Below, piece after piece: positions 1 to 12,284 of a DNA stretch of 64,000 nt (within the stretch, counting starts at the first letter, position 1; every line of letters starts with the position of its first letter). The DNA is from Mesostigma viride (taxonomy: Eukaryota; Streptophyta; Mesostigmatophyceae; Mesostigmatales; Mesostigmataceae), in NCBI GenBank assembly GCA_009746045.1, contig RPFO01000104.1, positions 6,228,208 to 6,292,207 of the forward strand, in the 5' to 3' direction. The translations under genes and the position numbers were made by a program. The notes under the pieces were generated by a model. That model saw nothing but the letters and a program-made list of their open reading frames with translations, was not told the origin of the DNA and searched no databases.

Positions 1-931
1 TCCACATCACCGCGTCGTGCTTGCTCTGGACCGCCATTGCATCGGGCCTGCGAACCGGAGGACAAGGGGAGGGGGAGGAGGACAAGGGGAGGGGGCGGAA
101 GGTGACGAGAGGAGAGGACCGGAGCGGAAGAAGGATCAGCAGCAGGGACAAGTACAGGGAGGGGAGGAGGGAAAAAGAAAGAAAAGGGAGGAGAAAAAAG
201 GGTACTAGAAAAAGACAAGTGAGACCATGTAGACAAAAATGTGAGCGCTAGGCTGTCAACCCGAGATTTTTTATCGGGTCTTGTGAGAGTATTTAGATCA
301 ACACTACTTGAGGAATCGGCAATGGTGCCAATAAGACTGCCTTTAAGGAGAACGGGGCACAATACGAGTGGAGTGAGAGACTAGGAGCCAGCATTGCCCT
401 ACAGCAATACAACTCGGCAGCAGCCAAAGAGGGGGCATGCGCATGGGCCAGAGCGGCACAAACACCAACCCATGCAGGTCCCCAAGGTGCCCAAGAAACA
501 GGGACCCTAGAAAAGGTATCAAGTCCCAAGGGCAGCCAGTCCTCTGCTACCGATGGCATTCACTGGTATGAAATAGAAAGGCAGCTGTCGTGCTTCCAAG
601 GAACCGGACTTGGCTTCAAATTACAGTAGCTAGCACATGCATACAAGAAAGAATGACAACCAGGTCGGGCTGACCTATTTCCATCCTAGGACAGATGGGG
701 GGGGGGAAGGAAACGCGGAGGAAACCAATGGGTGGGCAAGAAGAAGAAAAGGAAAGGGGTGGGGAGAGGGACAGGGGATAGCTAGGAGAATGGCGTGTCT
801 GGGAGGGGAAGTCCGGAGCGGGGCCAGCCAACTCACTTGGGGCCGTCCAACTCACTTGGGGCCGGCCAACTACCTTGGGGCCAGGCAACTCACTAGGGGC
901 TGACCAACTCACTGGGGGCAAGGCAACTCAC
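1..931. other. Intronic or flanking DNA downstream of QSOX exon 9; no gene seen
   Basis: On the minus strand this follows the last visible QSOX exon, so it is probably intron. It holds a purine-rich tract (about 55-205, GGGGAGGA-type units) and, at 826-935, about six copies of an imperfect 18-20 bp unit (CAACTCACTTGGGGCC) described separately. I searched the minus strand for the rest of the Erv/ALR domain (the HN.VN motif after the CxxC) and did not find it, so the remaining QSOX exons should lie beyond the window start. The small ORFs here have no recognisable content. Confidence 0.5.
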
Positions 932-935
932 TTGG
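826..935 (-). repeat. Minisatellite made of 5' splice-site copies
   Basis: Read on the minus strand, the donor of QSOX exon 9 is CCAA|GTGAGTTG. The same word recurs about every 19-20 bp for five more units (variants CCAGTGAGTTGG, CCTAGTGAGTTG, CCAAGGTAGTTGG). The tandem array is thus a string of donor-like sites starting at the real donor. Use of a downstream copy would add 19-20 nt steps and usually shift the frame. Confidence 0.75.
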
Positions 936-3900
936 ATGAGGCCTCCATGAAGTGCCTCTGGCATTGATCACATGCGAAAAAGGTGCCGACGTAGGCCCTG
1001 ACAGATGCCAGCCACATGGCGCCCTCGTGCTCGTCGATGCGCACACTGGTGGAGTGGAAGAGCTGCCACAGGCCACAGCTGAAGCCGCGCGTGTGGGGGA
1101 GCGTGCCCTTGCAGGAGCCCTGGCGACAGCACAAGGGCATGAGCATGCATGACACGTTGACATGGAATGGAAAAGGGCAAACATCGCCCGCATGGGGGCG
1201 CAAGGGGACGGGAGAGCGCGCATGTGGGTGAGCGCGATGAGGGTACCATAGCGTGGAGGAGCACAGAATGGTGGTTGCGGGGTAAATGCAATGCAGGAGA
1301 CCAAGCACACCGATCACAATGCACATGGGTGGTGCTTGCATAGCGACACAGGGATTCATGCGTGGGCAACCAGCACAGAGATATGAGTGAACACACATAC
1401 ATGCGCGCTGCAAAAGCTCTCGGGTGGCCACGAAGGGATGAGCTCCGAGAATTCAATGAGGGCAGCAGGCACAAGGATGCCCTTCCAACTTCCAAGATCA
1501 AGACCCAGCAAACAGTTTGGCACCAGGACAGTTCCCGTAGCTGACAGTAGTACCATGCAAGGCGTCATTGTTCATAAATTTCATAGACCAACGAAACAGT
1601 CGGCACAGGCCATACGGTAATGGGTAGGCATCAGAACGGGTTCCAAAGCGTGCACAAAACCATGCCTGGGTACGAATAGCTAACTGCAATGCACAAGATA
1701 AATATACCCCGAAGCCAGTGCATTATGGGTGGAGGTTTTGTCGAATGCCGGGTATGAATGCGGTGGTAGTTGAATCGTAATAGACTCCGCCCAAGTACGC
1801 ATGCGCCTTGCCACCCTTTGCCGTTCTACAACAGCTGCAGAGAAACGCATACCAATGCCCATAGCTACCTATGATTTCACCACTCTATATACCACACTAG
1901 ATTTGCACGATTTGAAAGCTCTTTTAGATAGCCTCATTACTCGTTTGTATGCACGTAGGCCTCACGGGCGAGACCGCCTGCACATGCATGTCTCTCAGAC
2001 CAGGACCTCGGCAACGTGGCTCTCAGGGATTGCTGCAGGTGCTATCGCGCGGGATGCTTACAATGATATAATCACGAAGGCTGCCCTTGTTCATTGGATC
2101 ACTTTTCTTGTTGTTAAAACCTTCTTTTGTTTTGCGGGTGACGTACACCATCAAGTTTTTGGCATCCCCATGGGCACTAACTGTGCCGGGCTCCTTGCAA
2201 ACCTCTATCTATACACTTATGAGCTTGCATTCATGGAGAATCTCATTGCCTCAAACGATGATGTTCTCATCAGGCGTTTTATCCACACATGTCGATACAT
2301 TGATGATGTCATTGCTTTCGACAACCCTTATTTTGCAACCAATTTGTACAGCGCAACTGGTCTGCCTGGCATCTACCCGCAAGCGTCCCTCACATTAAAG
2401 CTCACGTCGGAGGATAGTCATTGCAATTACCTCGATCTTAACATTACCCATAACAAGAAGGGCTGGCGTACGGCTGTCTATGATAAGCGCAAGGATCCTA
2501 AATACCAGCAAATTCCTTTTATTCGTTACCCCGATATTCACAGTCTCCTTTCCCACACAGCGAAATCTGGTGTTGTTCTTAGGCAGTTGCATCGTTTTTC
2601 CCGTCTTTGTTCTTATCATGTCCATTTCATCACGACTCTTGTTGAGCTCCTGCATCGTTTGTTGGTCAAAGACTAAGACGGAGACATTATGCTCCGTCAA
2701 GTCCGGTGTTTTCTACAACGCCACCCGCATCTGTTCGGTGCTGCCCCTTGGCACAAGCTCTACCAACAGGTCGTGGACCGGCTGGATCGCGTAGTATCTC
2801 CGAGCATCTGAACCCTGTGATGCCAGATCTACTTTGCGGCCCTTACGAGCTTGGCACTGGATTCGTTGTCCCCACCGTCGCTGCAGGATACATAGTGTTT
2901 TCTGGCATACATGGCCGTTTGGTTCACGCCGCACGTTGAAAGTGGTGTCCTCCGGATTTTTGCCTTTGCGCCGTGAGCAGTTTTCTTGGACGTATGGAAA
3001 CATGGCATGGTAAACTTAATGACTGACTAGCTAGACCTTTTCAGTGGCTTTCCATTTGCGGGTATTTCCTCGTAAATGGTGGGAGAGCGATCGCAGCAAT
3101 GGTGCTCACTACTGGACAATGCCTGCCAGTTCGGCTCGAAACACACGCCCTGATCAGGCAAGATGTTTCCGGCCCCACCGTCGAGGTCATCTATTGATCG
3201 TTTGCGAGCCATAATTTCAACGGACAAGGCTACACATTTCCATCTCGATTCATGTCCATGATCCTGAACGACTCGAAGACGCTACGATAAGATAACGGCA
3301 GGCTCGAGCTACCATGGCCCAGATTCTTCCAGGTTTCTGGCCTGCGCTGGTTGTCTCATGGATACCACGCTAGAACAGACTACTAGCCATTACCCTAGCT
3401 ACCATACCCTAGCTAAGGTGCCCTAGCTACACTACCCTAATGACGGTACCATGGCCACACCAAAACAAAGACATGAGCTACACCACCCCAGCTAGAAACA
3501 ACACCCCCACCGCGGCACGCACCCACTCAGCCGGCTTGGCCCGCCCCCTGCAGATCGGGTACTTTGCGAGCAGCCGTGTGATGGTGGAGGCCTTCCAGTT
3601 GGACACGCGCGCCGCCCCACGCATCATCCCGTCGGTGCTCTGCGCCAGCTGCTGCGTGGGCCACACGGCGTCGAGCGCCGCCACAAACTCGCGCGTGCCC
3701 TGCCGACAGCTGTCGCGGATCATGGCGCCAGGTGTGCCATGCGCGTGGTGGCATGTGCCAGGGTGGAGGAAAGCAAACCTAATTCAACGACAAGGCAGAA
3801 AACAAGACTTTTGTCTTCCTCTCAGCGGCAACGGATCCTGAAGAAAAACGACGCATCTGGTGATGGCCCGTGGGGGGGAACACAAGACGGGATGACTGTC

Positions 3901-6900
3901 ACGGGAGTAGACCAGTCCTGGCTGTGTGCATGTGTAAACCCCTCCCACGTACGCCCTCAGTCTCCCTCAGCACGCGCTCCCACGAACGCCCAACATTTCT
4001 CATTGCACCTGCACAAGTGCACTAACGCAGGTCTCGTTGCACCTACACAATCACGCATAACAAATAACATGATGACCCACACGTAGACGAACAACCATGA
4101 TGACCCACACGCTGACGAACAACCATGATGACCCACACGTAGACGAACAACCATGATGACCCACACGTAGACGAACAACCATGATGACCCACACGTAGAC
4201 GAACAACCATGATGACCCACACGTAGACGAACAACCATGATGACCCACACGTAGACGAACAACCATGATGACCCACACGCTGACGAACAACCATGATGAC
4301 CCACACGTAGACGAACAACCATGATGACCCACACGTAGACGAACAACCATGATGACCCACACGTAGACGAACAACCATGATGACCCACACGTAGACGAAC
4401 AACCATGATGACCCACACGTAGACGAACAACCATGATGACCCACACGTAGACGAACAACTATGATGACCCACACGTAGACGAACAACCATGATGACCCAC
4501 ACACTGACGAACAACCATGATGACCCACACGTAGACGAACAACCATGATGACCCACACGTAGACGAACAACCATGATGACCCACACGTAGACGAACAACC
4601 ATGATGACCCACACGTAGACGAACAGCCATGATGACCCACACGCAGACGAACAACCATGATGACCCACACGTAGACGAACAACCACGATGACCCACACGT
4701 AGACGAACAACCATGATGACCCACACGTAGACGAACAACCACGATGACCCACACGTAGACGAACAACCATGATGGGATGGGCCACTTCATCGTCAGCTCG
4801 TTACGTTACAGGTACATGCTGAAGAATGAAGAAAGAGCACTGGATGGCATCACTTTATGCACGCCGTGCAGCGCTCACCTTCGCACCGGGTGATACTTTG
4901 CCAGCAGGTTGAGGTACTTGAGAAGCGGTGCCTTGGCCGAGGGGTCCAGGTCCTGCAACAACGTGCACCAACGCGGCAGGGGCCGTGAAATCAGGGCTAA
5001 TTTGGTAAGAGTGCACATCCCACCTGCCAGGTTCATCACCACCATAGTCACAGATTGTAGGTGTGTTACAATACCAGCATATGCATCAACCCATGCAATA
5101 CTATGAGCAAACCAGCGGGGGGCCCTGCGCAGAACGAAGCATTACCACTGCATCGTCACCAACGTTGCAGACCGGCTTTGCAACTGCCCTGCCAGAGGGA
5201 ATGCAACTAAGGAACGTGCATGGCCTAGCCGCCATTGTCAAGGCAAGCTGGCTGCCTTGACCGCCCAAACACCCGCCTCTAGGCAGCTGCTACGTTTCCA
5301 GAGGTCATTTTCCAGTCGCCCCCTCAGGTCACCCCCGCCATATGACCTCCACCGCGGCTCCAGCATGACAGCAGCACGCTTCTATGCTCTGTCACCACCC
5401 AGCCGTGCACCTGTATACAGACGGCACGGTACGGTACGGGGTGTGCCGACGGCCTTTCTTCCCACAACCTAGCCTTGGCAGACATTAGAAGCTGGCCACC
5501 GTACTCAACGACTCATATGTACGATGATCATAGCACTATCTTGACATTCGATAGAATTACCGGCCCAAACGCTATCAGCTCCACGCTCTGAATGGTGGCC
5601 TTGACGACGTCATTCAGGTCCACCTGGGGTAGTCGTGACGCCACGTGATGGACAGAGAGGAAAGAATCAGTACACAAAACCAACCAACCGAGATGAGAAA
5701 CACAACACCTCAAAGACAGAAACTAAAAGAGCGCCACAAAATCTAAAAGACGGAAGGGAGGAGAGACTTGCTCATGCCAGCCACAGGACATGCCCCCGAA
5801 ATATAAACCAAACTATCCAGAGAAGGCCGTTCCTCGAATGGGGGAGCCATGATTTGGACAGCACAGACGCTATCACGGGGAAGCGACACTATCAAGGGTT
5901 GCAACGGCATCCCGACAACACTATTGCAAGCCGGGGTTGCTTTGCGAAGCCGTAGGATCGTGGGGTTAGCAGCCCAGCAAGTGCCGCAGTGGCACATGGC
6001 GCCACCTACCAGGTGCCGCAGTGGCGCGTTGATGTGGATGGAAAACAGAAAACAGCACAACAGGTATCGCAGCAACACGCATTGTACGTGGGTGGGCGAC
6101 ACATGCCATTTAGGGCCTACCGTGTGCCGCAGTGGCGCGTTGATGTGGATGGGCAGCGCCACCTCAGCACCGTCAGATGTGGCCACGGGCACACTGCCCT
6201 CCCTGGGCTCGGCGTCCATCTTGGCGAGGGTGGCGATGGTCACGCGCTTGGTCTTGTCAAAGTCCAGCGTGACATTGCTGAGGGGGGGGGGGGGGAAGAG
6301 GGGTATGGGACGGTCGGGGGTGACGTGGGATGGGGAACGGGGAGGTGAGGAAGGGTCATTGCGAATGGTGAGGCAGGGTGCCCGCCACACTGGGGTGCTT
6401 GCGGGGAACATTTGCGGGCAGCTGCTTGCGGGGGAGGATATATCTAGGGTGTGCGTGCCAACATAGAGAAAGTGCCGGTGTGGAAAAGGACCTAGGGCGG
6501 GAACCTTTAAGGGTGCATACAAAACGATTTATTACCAAAAATTAGCTTGATGTAATGCATACACAAAAATGGCGCAGTCCATAATATGTCGTCAAACCAG
6601 TGCAAAGGAGAAGGTAATACAACTATGACAATGTGCAACTGCAACTCTTAACTCTTAATAGCATGCCACACATGTGTGTCCAACAGCACACAGCAGCGCA
6701 CGCGTGTGGATGGAGAGGGCAACCACCTACTTGCCCAGCTTATTGCTGATCCACGCGACCACGTTGGCAGCCGACAGGGTTATCTGGCGCGCCGCAGGGT
6801 CCGGGTTGTCCCTGTCGTTGACCGTGAAGATGGCCTGGGGCCCCTTCAGGAAGTCGGAGGGGGAGCCCCAAAAGAGTGTCGGGTACATCTTGACGTTGTA

Positions 6901-9900
6901 GCTGTTGCACAGGTCTTTCTGTTGGGGGAAGAGAAGCGGCCAGGCAATATGGAGAAGAAATGTGGTTGGCGGTGTGGATGGGCAACGTGGGTTGGGTGTG
7001 CAGTCAAAAGCATGTGTGGGTGAGTTAGTTGCTGGGGCACAGGAGAAAAACAGACCAGGGCATGGATGGATGCATACATGGATGCATACATGGATGCATA
7101 TATGGATGCATACATGGATGCATAGATGGATGCATAGATGGATGCATAGATGGATGCATAGATGGATGCATGTATGGATACATAGATGGATGCTTGAATG
7201 AGGGCATAGAAAGAGATAGGGGGAACGCGTCTTCTGGCGCACGGCGGAAAAGGAAAGGTCTCCCCAAAATCAACTCTGCGGCTACTGGCTCTCATCTGGC
7301 CGCTCGCAGGCAGGCGCTCTGAATCTGCCTCTAGCTCACAAGCGCTCACTACTTGCGCTCACCAAACGCAGTCACGCATCATCAGCCACACTCGTCACCA
7401 AGCGCTACTAGCAAGCTTTGTCGCTGGGTCTTTTGAGGAGTCAAATGAAATCGAGGTGCATAAATTTCAACGCAATTCCACGCACAAAGGTCCATTTGTT
7501 TCCGAAGGTGCTCCATCGTCATCCATGGTCCCAGTTTTTGCGAATTCACAAGTGTTCTATTATTCCCTGCTGCTCACATACGCAACACAGTTAACCTGGG
7601 CCACCCCACTGCCTCCATGCTCCCACCCCTCACGGCCCTCCGTGCTCCCACCCCTCACTGCCCTCCATGCTCCCACCCCTCACTGCCCTCCATGCTCCCA
7701 CCCCTCACGGCCCTCCATGCTCCCACCCCTCACTGCCCTCCATGCTCCCACCCCTCACGGCCCTCCATGCTCCCACCCCTCACGGCCCTCCATGCTCCCA
7801 CCCCTCACTGCCCTCCATGCTCCCACCCCTCACGGCCCTCCATGCTCCCAGCCCTCACTGCCCTCCATGCTCCCATCCCTCACTGGTCCTGAAGCCATCC
7901 ATTTTCCCTAAACTACGTTCGCATTTGTGTTTTGCCCACTAATGCTGCGCTATTCGACCGCGACTCACGCTGGTCACGCAGTTGATCTTGGCCACCAGCA
8001 CATGGGGCTCGGGTCGCGGTTCCGTGTTGAACAGCGTGCCCACTTTGGCGTACTCGGGCTGAGGGGGGCAGCCGCCAGGGTTGGCCAGGGATGTGCACGC
8101 CAGCAGGAGACACAAGTTCGATGTGAACAATTTGAGTACAGAAGCCCTAGAGACCACATGCCAGACAAACATCAGAACTGGATATGGGCGCAGGCAGTGG
8201 CAGTGAAGTGAAACAGATGCAGCTTTTGAAACCAACCCCCCCGCGTTGTTACCTTTAAAATGTTCATGACAACCAAGCGGAGGGCTTCTGCCACATACTC
8301 GGCATTTCCATGTGCAAATCTTAGGGTGCATTGTTGATGCCTTGTTTCTCTGTTTGTCATCCATCTCTCCTGCTGCTTCATCGTCTGCATTTGATAAAGC
8401 ACACTGATGATGCGTGTCGGATGATGCATCTGCCTATGATGCATCTGCCTGATAATGCACATTGGAACGAGTGCAGGCGCATGTTGGCTTGGTGCATAAA
8501 GTTGGAGACGGCGGATTTCAGGGTCCATGGAGGTTGGAGACAAAACCCAGCGCAGCCACACCTCTTCAGAACAAACAACATTCTTACGGGTATGCACTGC
8601 GCACACGTGAAAGCACCTCCAATAAAGTGTGCAGGTGACTTCCACTGAAGTGTGGAGATGGCAGGAGTCAACGGCTCGCACCCGGCACACCGGTTATCGG
8701 TAGCCCAGCCACTTGACATGGGTCGCTCTACAGCTTCGCACGGCAATCACTCGCCTTGGTCGCCTAGGTGGTTCGTCAGCTCCTGGCATGGCGTGGTGCC
8801 TGTGCATGTGCCATGCTCCCCTTGAAAGGATCCCACGCAGATGCCAGAGACCATATACTGGTACCGATAGCCTGATAGCTTGAGGCCTAAGGGCCTGCAT
8901 ACTGGGTGCACTTCTATGCATCTCACTGTAGAGTGATTTGTGTATTCGTTGAGAATGAAAATTATGAAAGCGAGTGCAGTAACACAAAGGGTGCACTAAA
9001 TAAAAATTGGCGTATTTTATACGTCGTTATAGATAGCAATGGGCATGCCTCGGTGGCAGTATGCGTACAACTAAGGAGCCATGCCGTGTGCCACAGGCAA
9101 GCAAGCGGGTTGCTCTAGCGAGCTGTTTCGCAATCGCGCCATCTCACCATGAAGCGCTGGCAGTGGGGGCACCAGGGCGCGAAAGCTTCTACCTGCAAAC
9201 GCCAGCAGACAAGGTGAGCGATGTCACAACCCACGCATGCATGCCACATGGCCAGGAGACATCAAACACTATCCATGGAAGCAAGGTGACAGCTGGTAGA
9301 GGCATGCACGCTAGGGATGAGGGGGGAGGGAGGCCGCTAGCTGGGTAGAGGCCATCGTCTACTTATGGCAACAAGCCAGTAGATGGCCTGGGCAGTGGGC
9401 CAGCATGGTGACGGTCAGGTGTGTGGCGTTGCAACCAGCCCTTCACGCAACAGGGGGGGCATTCCCCTTTTCTAGCACCTGCCTTGTTCTTTTCTGTCCT
9501 TGTGTATACTGTGTATACTACCAAGTGTCTGCCAGAGGCCCTGCGTTCGAGTCACCGTAGCGTACTAATTTCAACTTTATTCTTGACAGTATATTATCTT
9601 TTTAACTGCCTATACTAGAGCACGACAATTCTGGTATGGGTTCTCTCCCTGCTCCAAATGAAACCGCTGACTGCAGCTGCTGCAGCCGCAGCTACGGCAG
9701 TGGCTCGTGCTGCTGCTACAGCACGCCCCGGGTACAACAGCACTGTTGAAACAGCCGCGGCTCTTTATGACGGCACATTACCATCCTTACCGCGCAATCC
9801 TCTTGTTCATAGCTGAACAAGTTGAACTCCTATAAACTTGGCTATCCATGTGGGCAAAGACCCTCTTTGAAGTGGGAAAAGTGTAGACTTTATATACAGC

Positions 9901-10581
9901 CATCGTACATTTTTGCCAAGATTAAGTGATGTCTTGCAAAGCGTGACCTGATCCGACTCACAACCCTAATGCACCCTAAGTCATCCAACTATATGCCAAC
10001 ACGTCTGAGCACGCATAACAAGCACGCCTCGCCAAGAAAAGTACCCCATCGCCTAGCACCGTGTCGCATTCCTTAAAAACAAACTTATTTTTCCCAGCAT
10101 GAATGTTTGGCTGTCTAGAAATTCCCGAGGTTTACCGGCATCGGACACTCACCATGGCATACTTCTCTGTGGCCGAAGAAAGAACGCTCTCGATGTTTTC
10201 AACGGTAAGTTCCTTGCAATCATCTGGAATGGTAGCCATGCCATTTTCTGAGCCCGCGTGGCTTATGCCCAGAAAGGCACAAACAATGCCGACAACGAAC
10301 AGGCCGGCTGCCCAAGGCCGCCATGAATTGCACATCTCACAATCGCTATCGGGGTCGTCCCCGTAATCGGAGTCGGAATTGGTACCTATGTTCAAACTAG
10401 AATTATTCCAGCGAGGAAACTGCGCCCGGACAACCTCGCCGGTGGCCACTCTAAATTGCCATCCCTGTTGATGCAGGATGCCCTCCACGGACACGGAAGG
10501 CAAGCTGCCATACCCACTTCGCCAATGCAGTATTGCAGGCGTCACACCCAAATCATCGTTCTTGCTGGCGTTCTCGCACAA
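932..10581 (-). CDS. QSOX: Quiescin-type sulfhydryl oxidase (QSOX), nine exons, 3' end outside window
   Basis: QSOX enzymes put disulfides into secreted proteins and reduce O2 to H2O2, using a thioredoxin module and an FAD-binding Erv/ALR module in the secretory pathway. Exons inferred from GT..AG sites with matching phase: 10581-10153, 9192-9148, 8058-7969, 6918-6731, 6277-6121, 5623-5561, 4952-4879, 3709-3523, 1119-932. Exon 1 has an acidic N-terminal part and a hydrophobic anchor (WAAGLFVVGIVCAFLG). The 45-bp exon 2 carries the active site FAPWCPHCQRFM; exon 3 continues PEYAKVGTLFN and ends VLVAKINC; exon 4 has YNVKMYPTLFWG. Exon 9 has the Erv signature RGFSCGLWQLFH and the redox pair CDQC followed by QRHF. 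The FAD-binding end of the domain is missing because the window stops. No ATG lies at the 5' edge of exon 1, so that edge is approximate and an upstream exon is likely. Introns are swollen by repeats and one RT element. Confidence 0.88.
1801..2795 (+). mobile_element. Reverse transcriptase fragment of a retroelement inside a QSOX intron
   Basis: A 291-codon open frame (1801-2676) encodes an RT palm: YDFTTLYTTLDLHDL, then GIPMGTNCAGLLANLYLYTYE spread over residues ~121-140, then the catalytic box RYIDDV, then YLDLNITHNKKG and a YDKR motif. The order and spacing fit the RT group with a GxPMGTN(C)A block found in Penelope-like and related elements; I cannot fix the clade. After a stop, a second frame (about 2686-2793) continues with a plausible RT C-terminus (RCFLQRHPHLFG). 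No GIY-YIG nuclease or terminal repeats are visible, so this is a partial, probably dead copy. It lies antisense to QSOX in the intron 1120-3522. The ATG at 1801 is only the first in frame and may not be the true start. Confidence 0.7.
3024..3366 (+). repeat. Copy 1 of a ~350-bp dispersed repeat
   Basis: Starts near GACTAGCTAGACCTTTTCAG and ends near GCGCTGGTTGTCTC. The same sequence recurs at 12285-12635 (same orientation) and 15240-15600 (inverted), with similarity that looks like 80-90% by eye. No TIRs or poly-A are obvious. Short ORFs inside (for example 3027-3227 minus) are conserved only because the DNA is. It lies in the QSOX intron between exons 8 and 9. It could be a SINE or a MITE remnant; I cannot decide. 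Confidence 0.75.
4070..4772. repeat. 28-bp minisatellite, about 25 copies, QSOX intron
   Basis: Unit CATGATGACCCACACGTAGA + CGAACAAC, 28 bp, about 25 tandem copies with a few substitutions (CGTAGACG to CGCTGACG, CAGCC, CACGATG). It lies in the intron between QSOX exons 7 and 8. As 28 is not a multiple of three, the long minus-strand ORFs across it cycle through frames and are artefacts. Confidence 0.95.
7062..7198. repeat. 12-bp microsatellite (ATGGATGCATAC)n
   Basis: About eleven copies of a 12-bp unit, drifting to ATGGATGCATAG, within the QSOX intron between exons 3 and 4. Its ORFs of Met-His or Trp-Met repeats are artefacts. Confidence 0.9.
7608..7885. repeat. 25-bp minisatellite, about 11 copies
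   Basis: Unit CTCCATGCTCCCACCCCTCA plus CGGCC or CTGCC, 25 bp, in the QSOX intron between exons 3 and 4. Two alternating subtypes (CACGG/CACTG) show it grew by small block duplications. Confidence 0.9.
8059..9147. other. QSOX intron 2; nothing further recognised
   Basis: This intron separates the CPHC exon from the PEYAKVG exon. It has short direct repeats (TGATGCATCTGCC near 8425-8450) but no gene, RNA or element I can support. ORFs on both strands lack domain content. Confidence 0.5.
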
Positions 10582-10599
10582 AAGGTCCAGAGTACAGTT

Positions 10600-11515
10600 G
10601 TGCGATCACTGCATTGGACGATGACGTCGTAAACAAGAAACGAAAGCTACTGTATAAACTGATACTAGAACTGTTGCCAGTCAGTCAGTTAGTTGGATAC
10701 AAATAAAACTGTAGATACTGTACGGTAAACAAAGATAGTCTTAACGTTGGTGACAGGGCACAGCACAACATGTGCGGACCCATGCGGGATATTCGTCGAT
10801 CAGTCATCACTCATCACGACTGCTGATCATGAGTGCTGGTTCTCGGTTCTCCATATTCTCCCGCCAGGCTCGCGAATATTTCTCCCCATCCCCAGTCAGT
10901 GTGACACAAGCTCACACGCCCAGTCGGCTACAGTAGGCGGGCTATGTGACCATGCGCCGTGAAATTTTTGCGAGTGGCAGACTTGCTGGGGCGAATGGCG
11001 ATATACACCGTAGTCCGCGTTGGTAATTTTACTAACTAAATAATTATGAGGCTGGGCGCGTTCCCCTTGGCCCACCGACTGAGGACGGCTTATGCTCACT
11101 CACGCGTACGTGACGCAGTCACGTGTCTATCACGTGTCTATTAATTAATTAATTATGATCATGTGAGGCCCGCCTGCAGTTGGGCGCCGGCCACATGCAA
11201 ACGATCATAAATAACTGAACAACAGATTTTCAAATAACTAATTCCCGAGTGTACTCCCCTGTCAGTACATACAACAAATTTTTTCTAGCTAGCTACCAAA
11301 CAAACAAATAAATTGTACATAAATATTCTTTGACTGCCAAGAGCGGCGCTTCTTTCGCGGAAAAAAACAAAGAAGTCTTGGGGTGACAAATGTGCTCTTA
11401 CCGACTCTTACGGCAGCGGTACTCTTACGGCAGCGGTAACCGGCAGCAGTGCTGCCGGCTAGCTGGGATATACCAAACTCCACAGCCATTTAATGAGCAT
11501 TTAATGAGCATTTAA
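10600..11515. other. Intergenic, AT-rich stretches and short palindromes; no gene seen
   Basis: Contains a palindromic stretch around 11100-11160 (GTGACGCAGTCACGTG, then TTAATTAATTAATTATGATC). A close relative of the junction, with (TTAA)n beside GTCACGTG words, recurs at about 58070-58110 in the right-hand region, so part of this is probably a dispersed element. No coding evidence was found. The QSOX promoter should lie here, but I see no site I can defend. Confidence 0.4.
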
Positions 11516-11517
11516 GC

Positions 11518-11910
11518 TTTTGCTGGCCGACCAGCTAGTGGTCCCAGCCCCGTTTGAACATCGCATTCACTCCCTCTCTCCTGCTTGGACTGCCGCTCTG
11601 CAGCACAAGCGGAGGTGGAAGATGATTGTCCTGCTGGCTCACACGCCAGCCGGCCCCGGCTCATCATGTGGGCAAGCCCCCCCCCCCCCCCAAGAGGAAG
11701 GGGCGCTTAATTGCTGAGTATAGATAGTAGTTAGCTGGGTTTTCTAGATTAGAGTAGCTTAGAGTTAGATTAGTTCGGTTTCGCGGCTTCGCCCGGCCCT
11801 GCACCTAGGCCTCACTAATCCATGGCATCTAGCAAGGGAACTGCCGAATATGTGCTACATCATGATCTCCCAACGGAGTCATGTTATAATTTCATTTCAT
11901 TTAGTTTAAT
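11518..11910 (+). mobile_element. 3' end fragment of a LINE
   Basis: Matches the 3' part of the LINE at 19760-20840: the frame with QLVVPAPFEHR / QHKRRWK, the tract of C followed by AAGAGGAAGGGGCG, a TTAGATTAGTTCGGTT stretch, and the end ATGTGCTACAT..GATCTCCCAACGGA followed by TGTTATAATTT. It is 5'-truncated, as expected for target-primed reverse transcription. No intact protein. Confidence 0.75.
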
Positions 11911-12284
11911 ATTCCAAACAAACAAATTAATATCAAAATATTGCGCAGACAGTTCAACGGTTGTTTGGTAACCAAACAAACAAACAAATAATTAATTAAA
12001 CGGGCGCGCACAATAGCACTTGCAACCAATTATAAACTAACGCTAATACTGTCTAATTCCGAACAGAGTGTTCGTATTCATACGCGATACCGCGCGTCGT
12101 ACACGGCCCGAGGTGTATAATGTATAATACGCGGTGTATAATAATGTATTATACGCTGATCGTACATGTACGCTATCTCTTAAAATCCCTTTTTGGGCAT
12201 GTTTTCGAGGGTTCTTCAACATTCTGAGCAACCAAGCATGGGCTGCTGGTGTTTTTGCCTACCTTTTGCCTATACATTGACTGA

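Noticed and set aside
3957-4790. 277- and 231-aa minus-strand ORFs with VGHHGCSSTCGSSWLF-type repeats
   Set aside because: Produced by the 28-bp minisatellite, which is open in several frames; it lies inside a QSOX intron.
9525-9560. B-box-like GCGTTCGAGTCACCG
   Set aside because: No matching A-box or cloverleaf in the flanking 80 bases.
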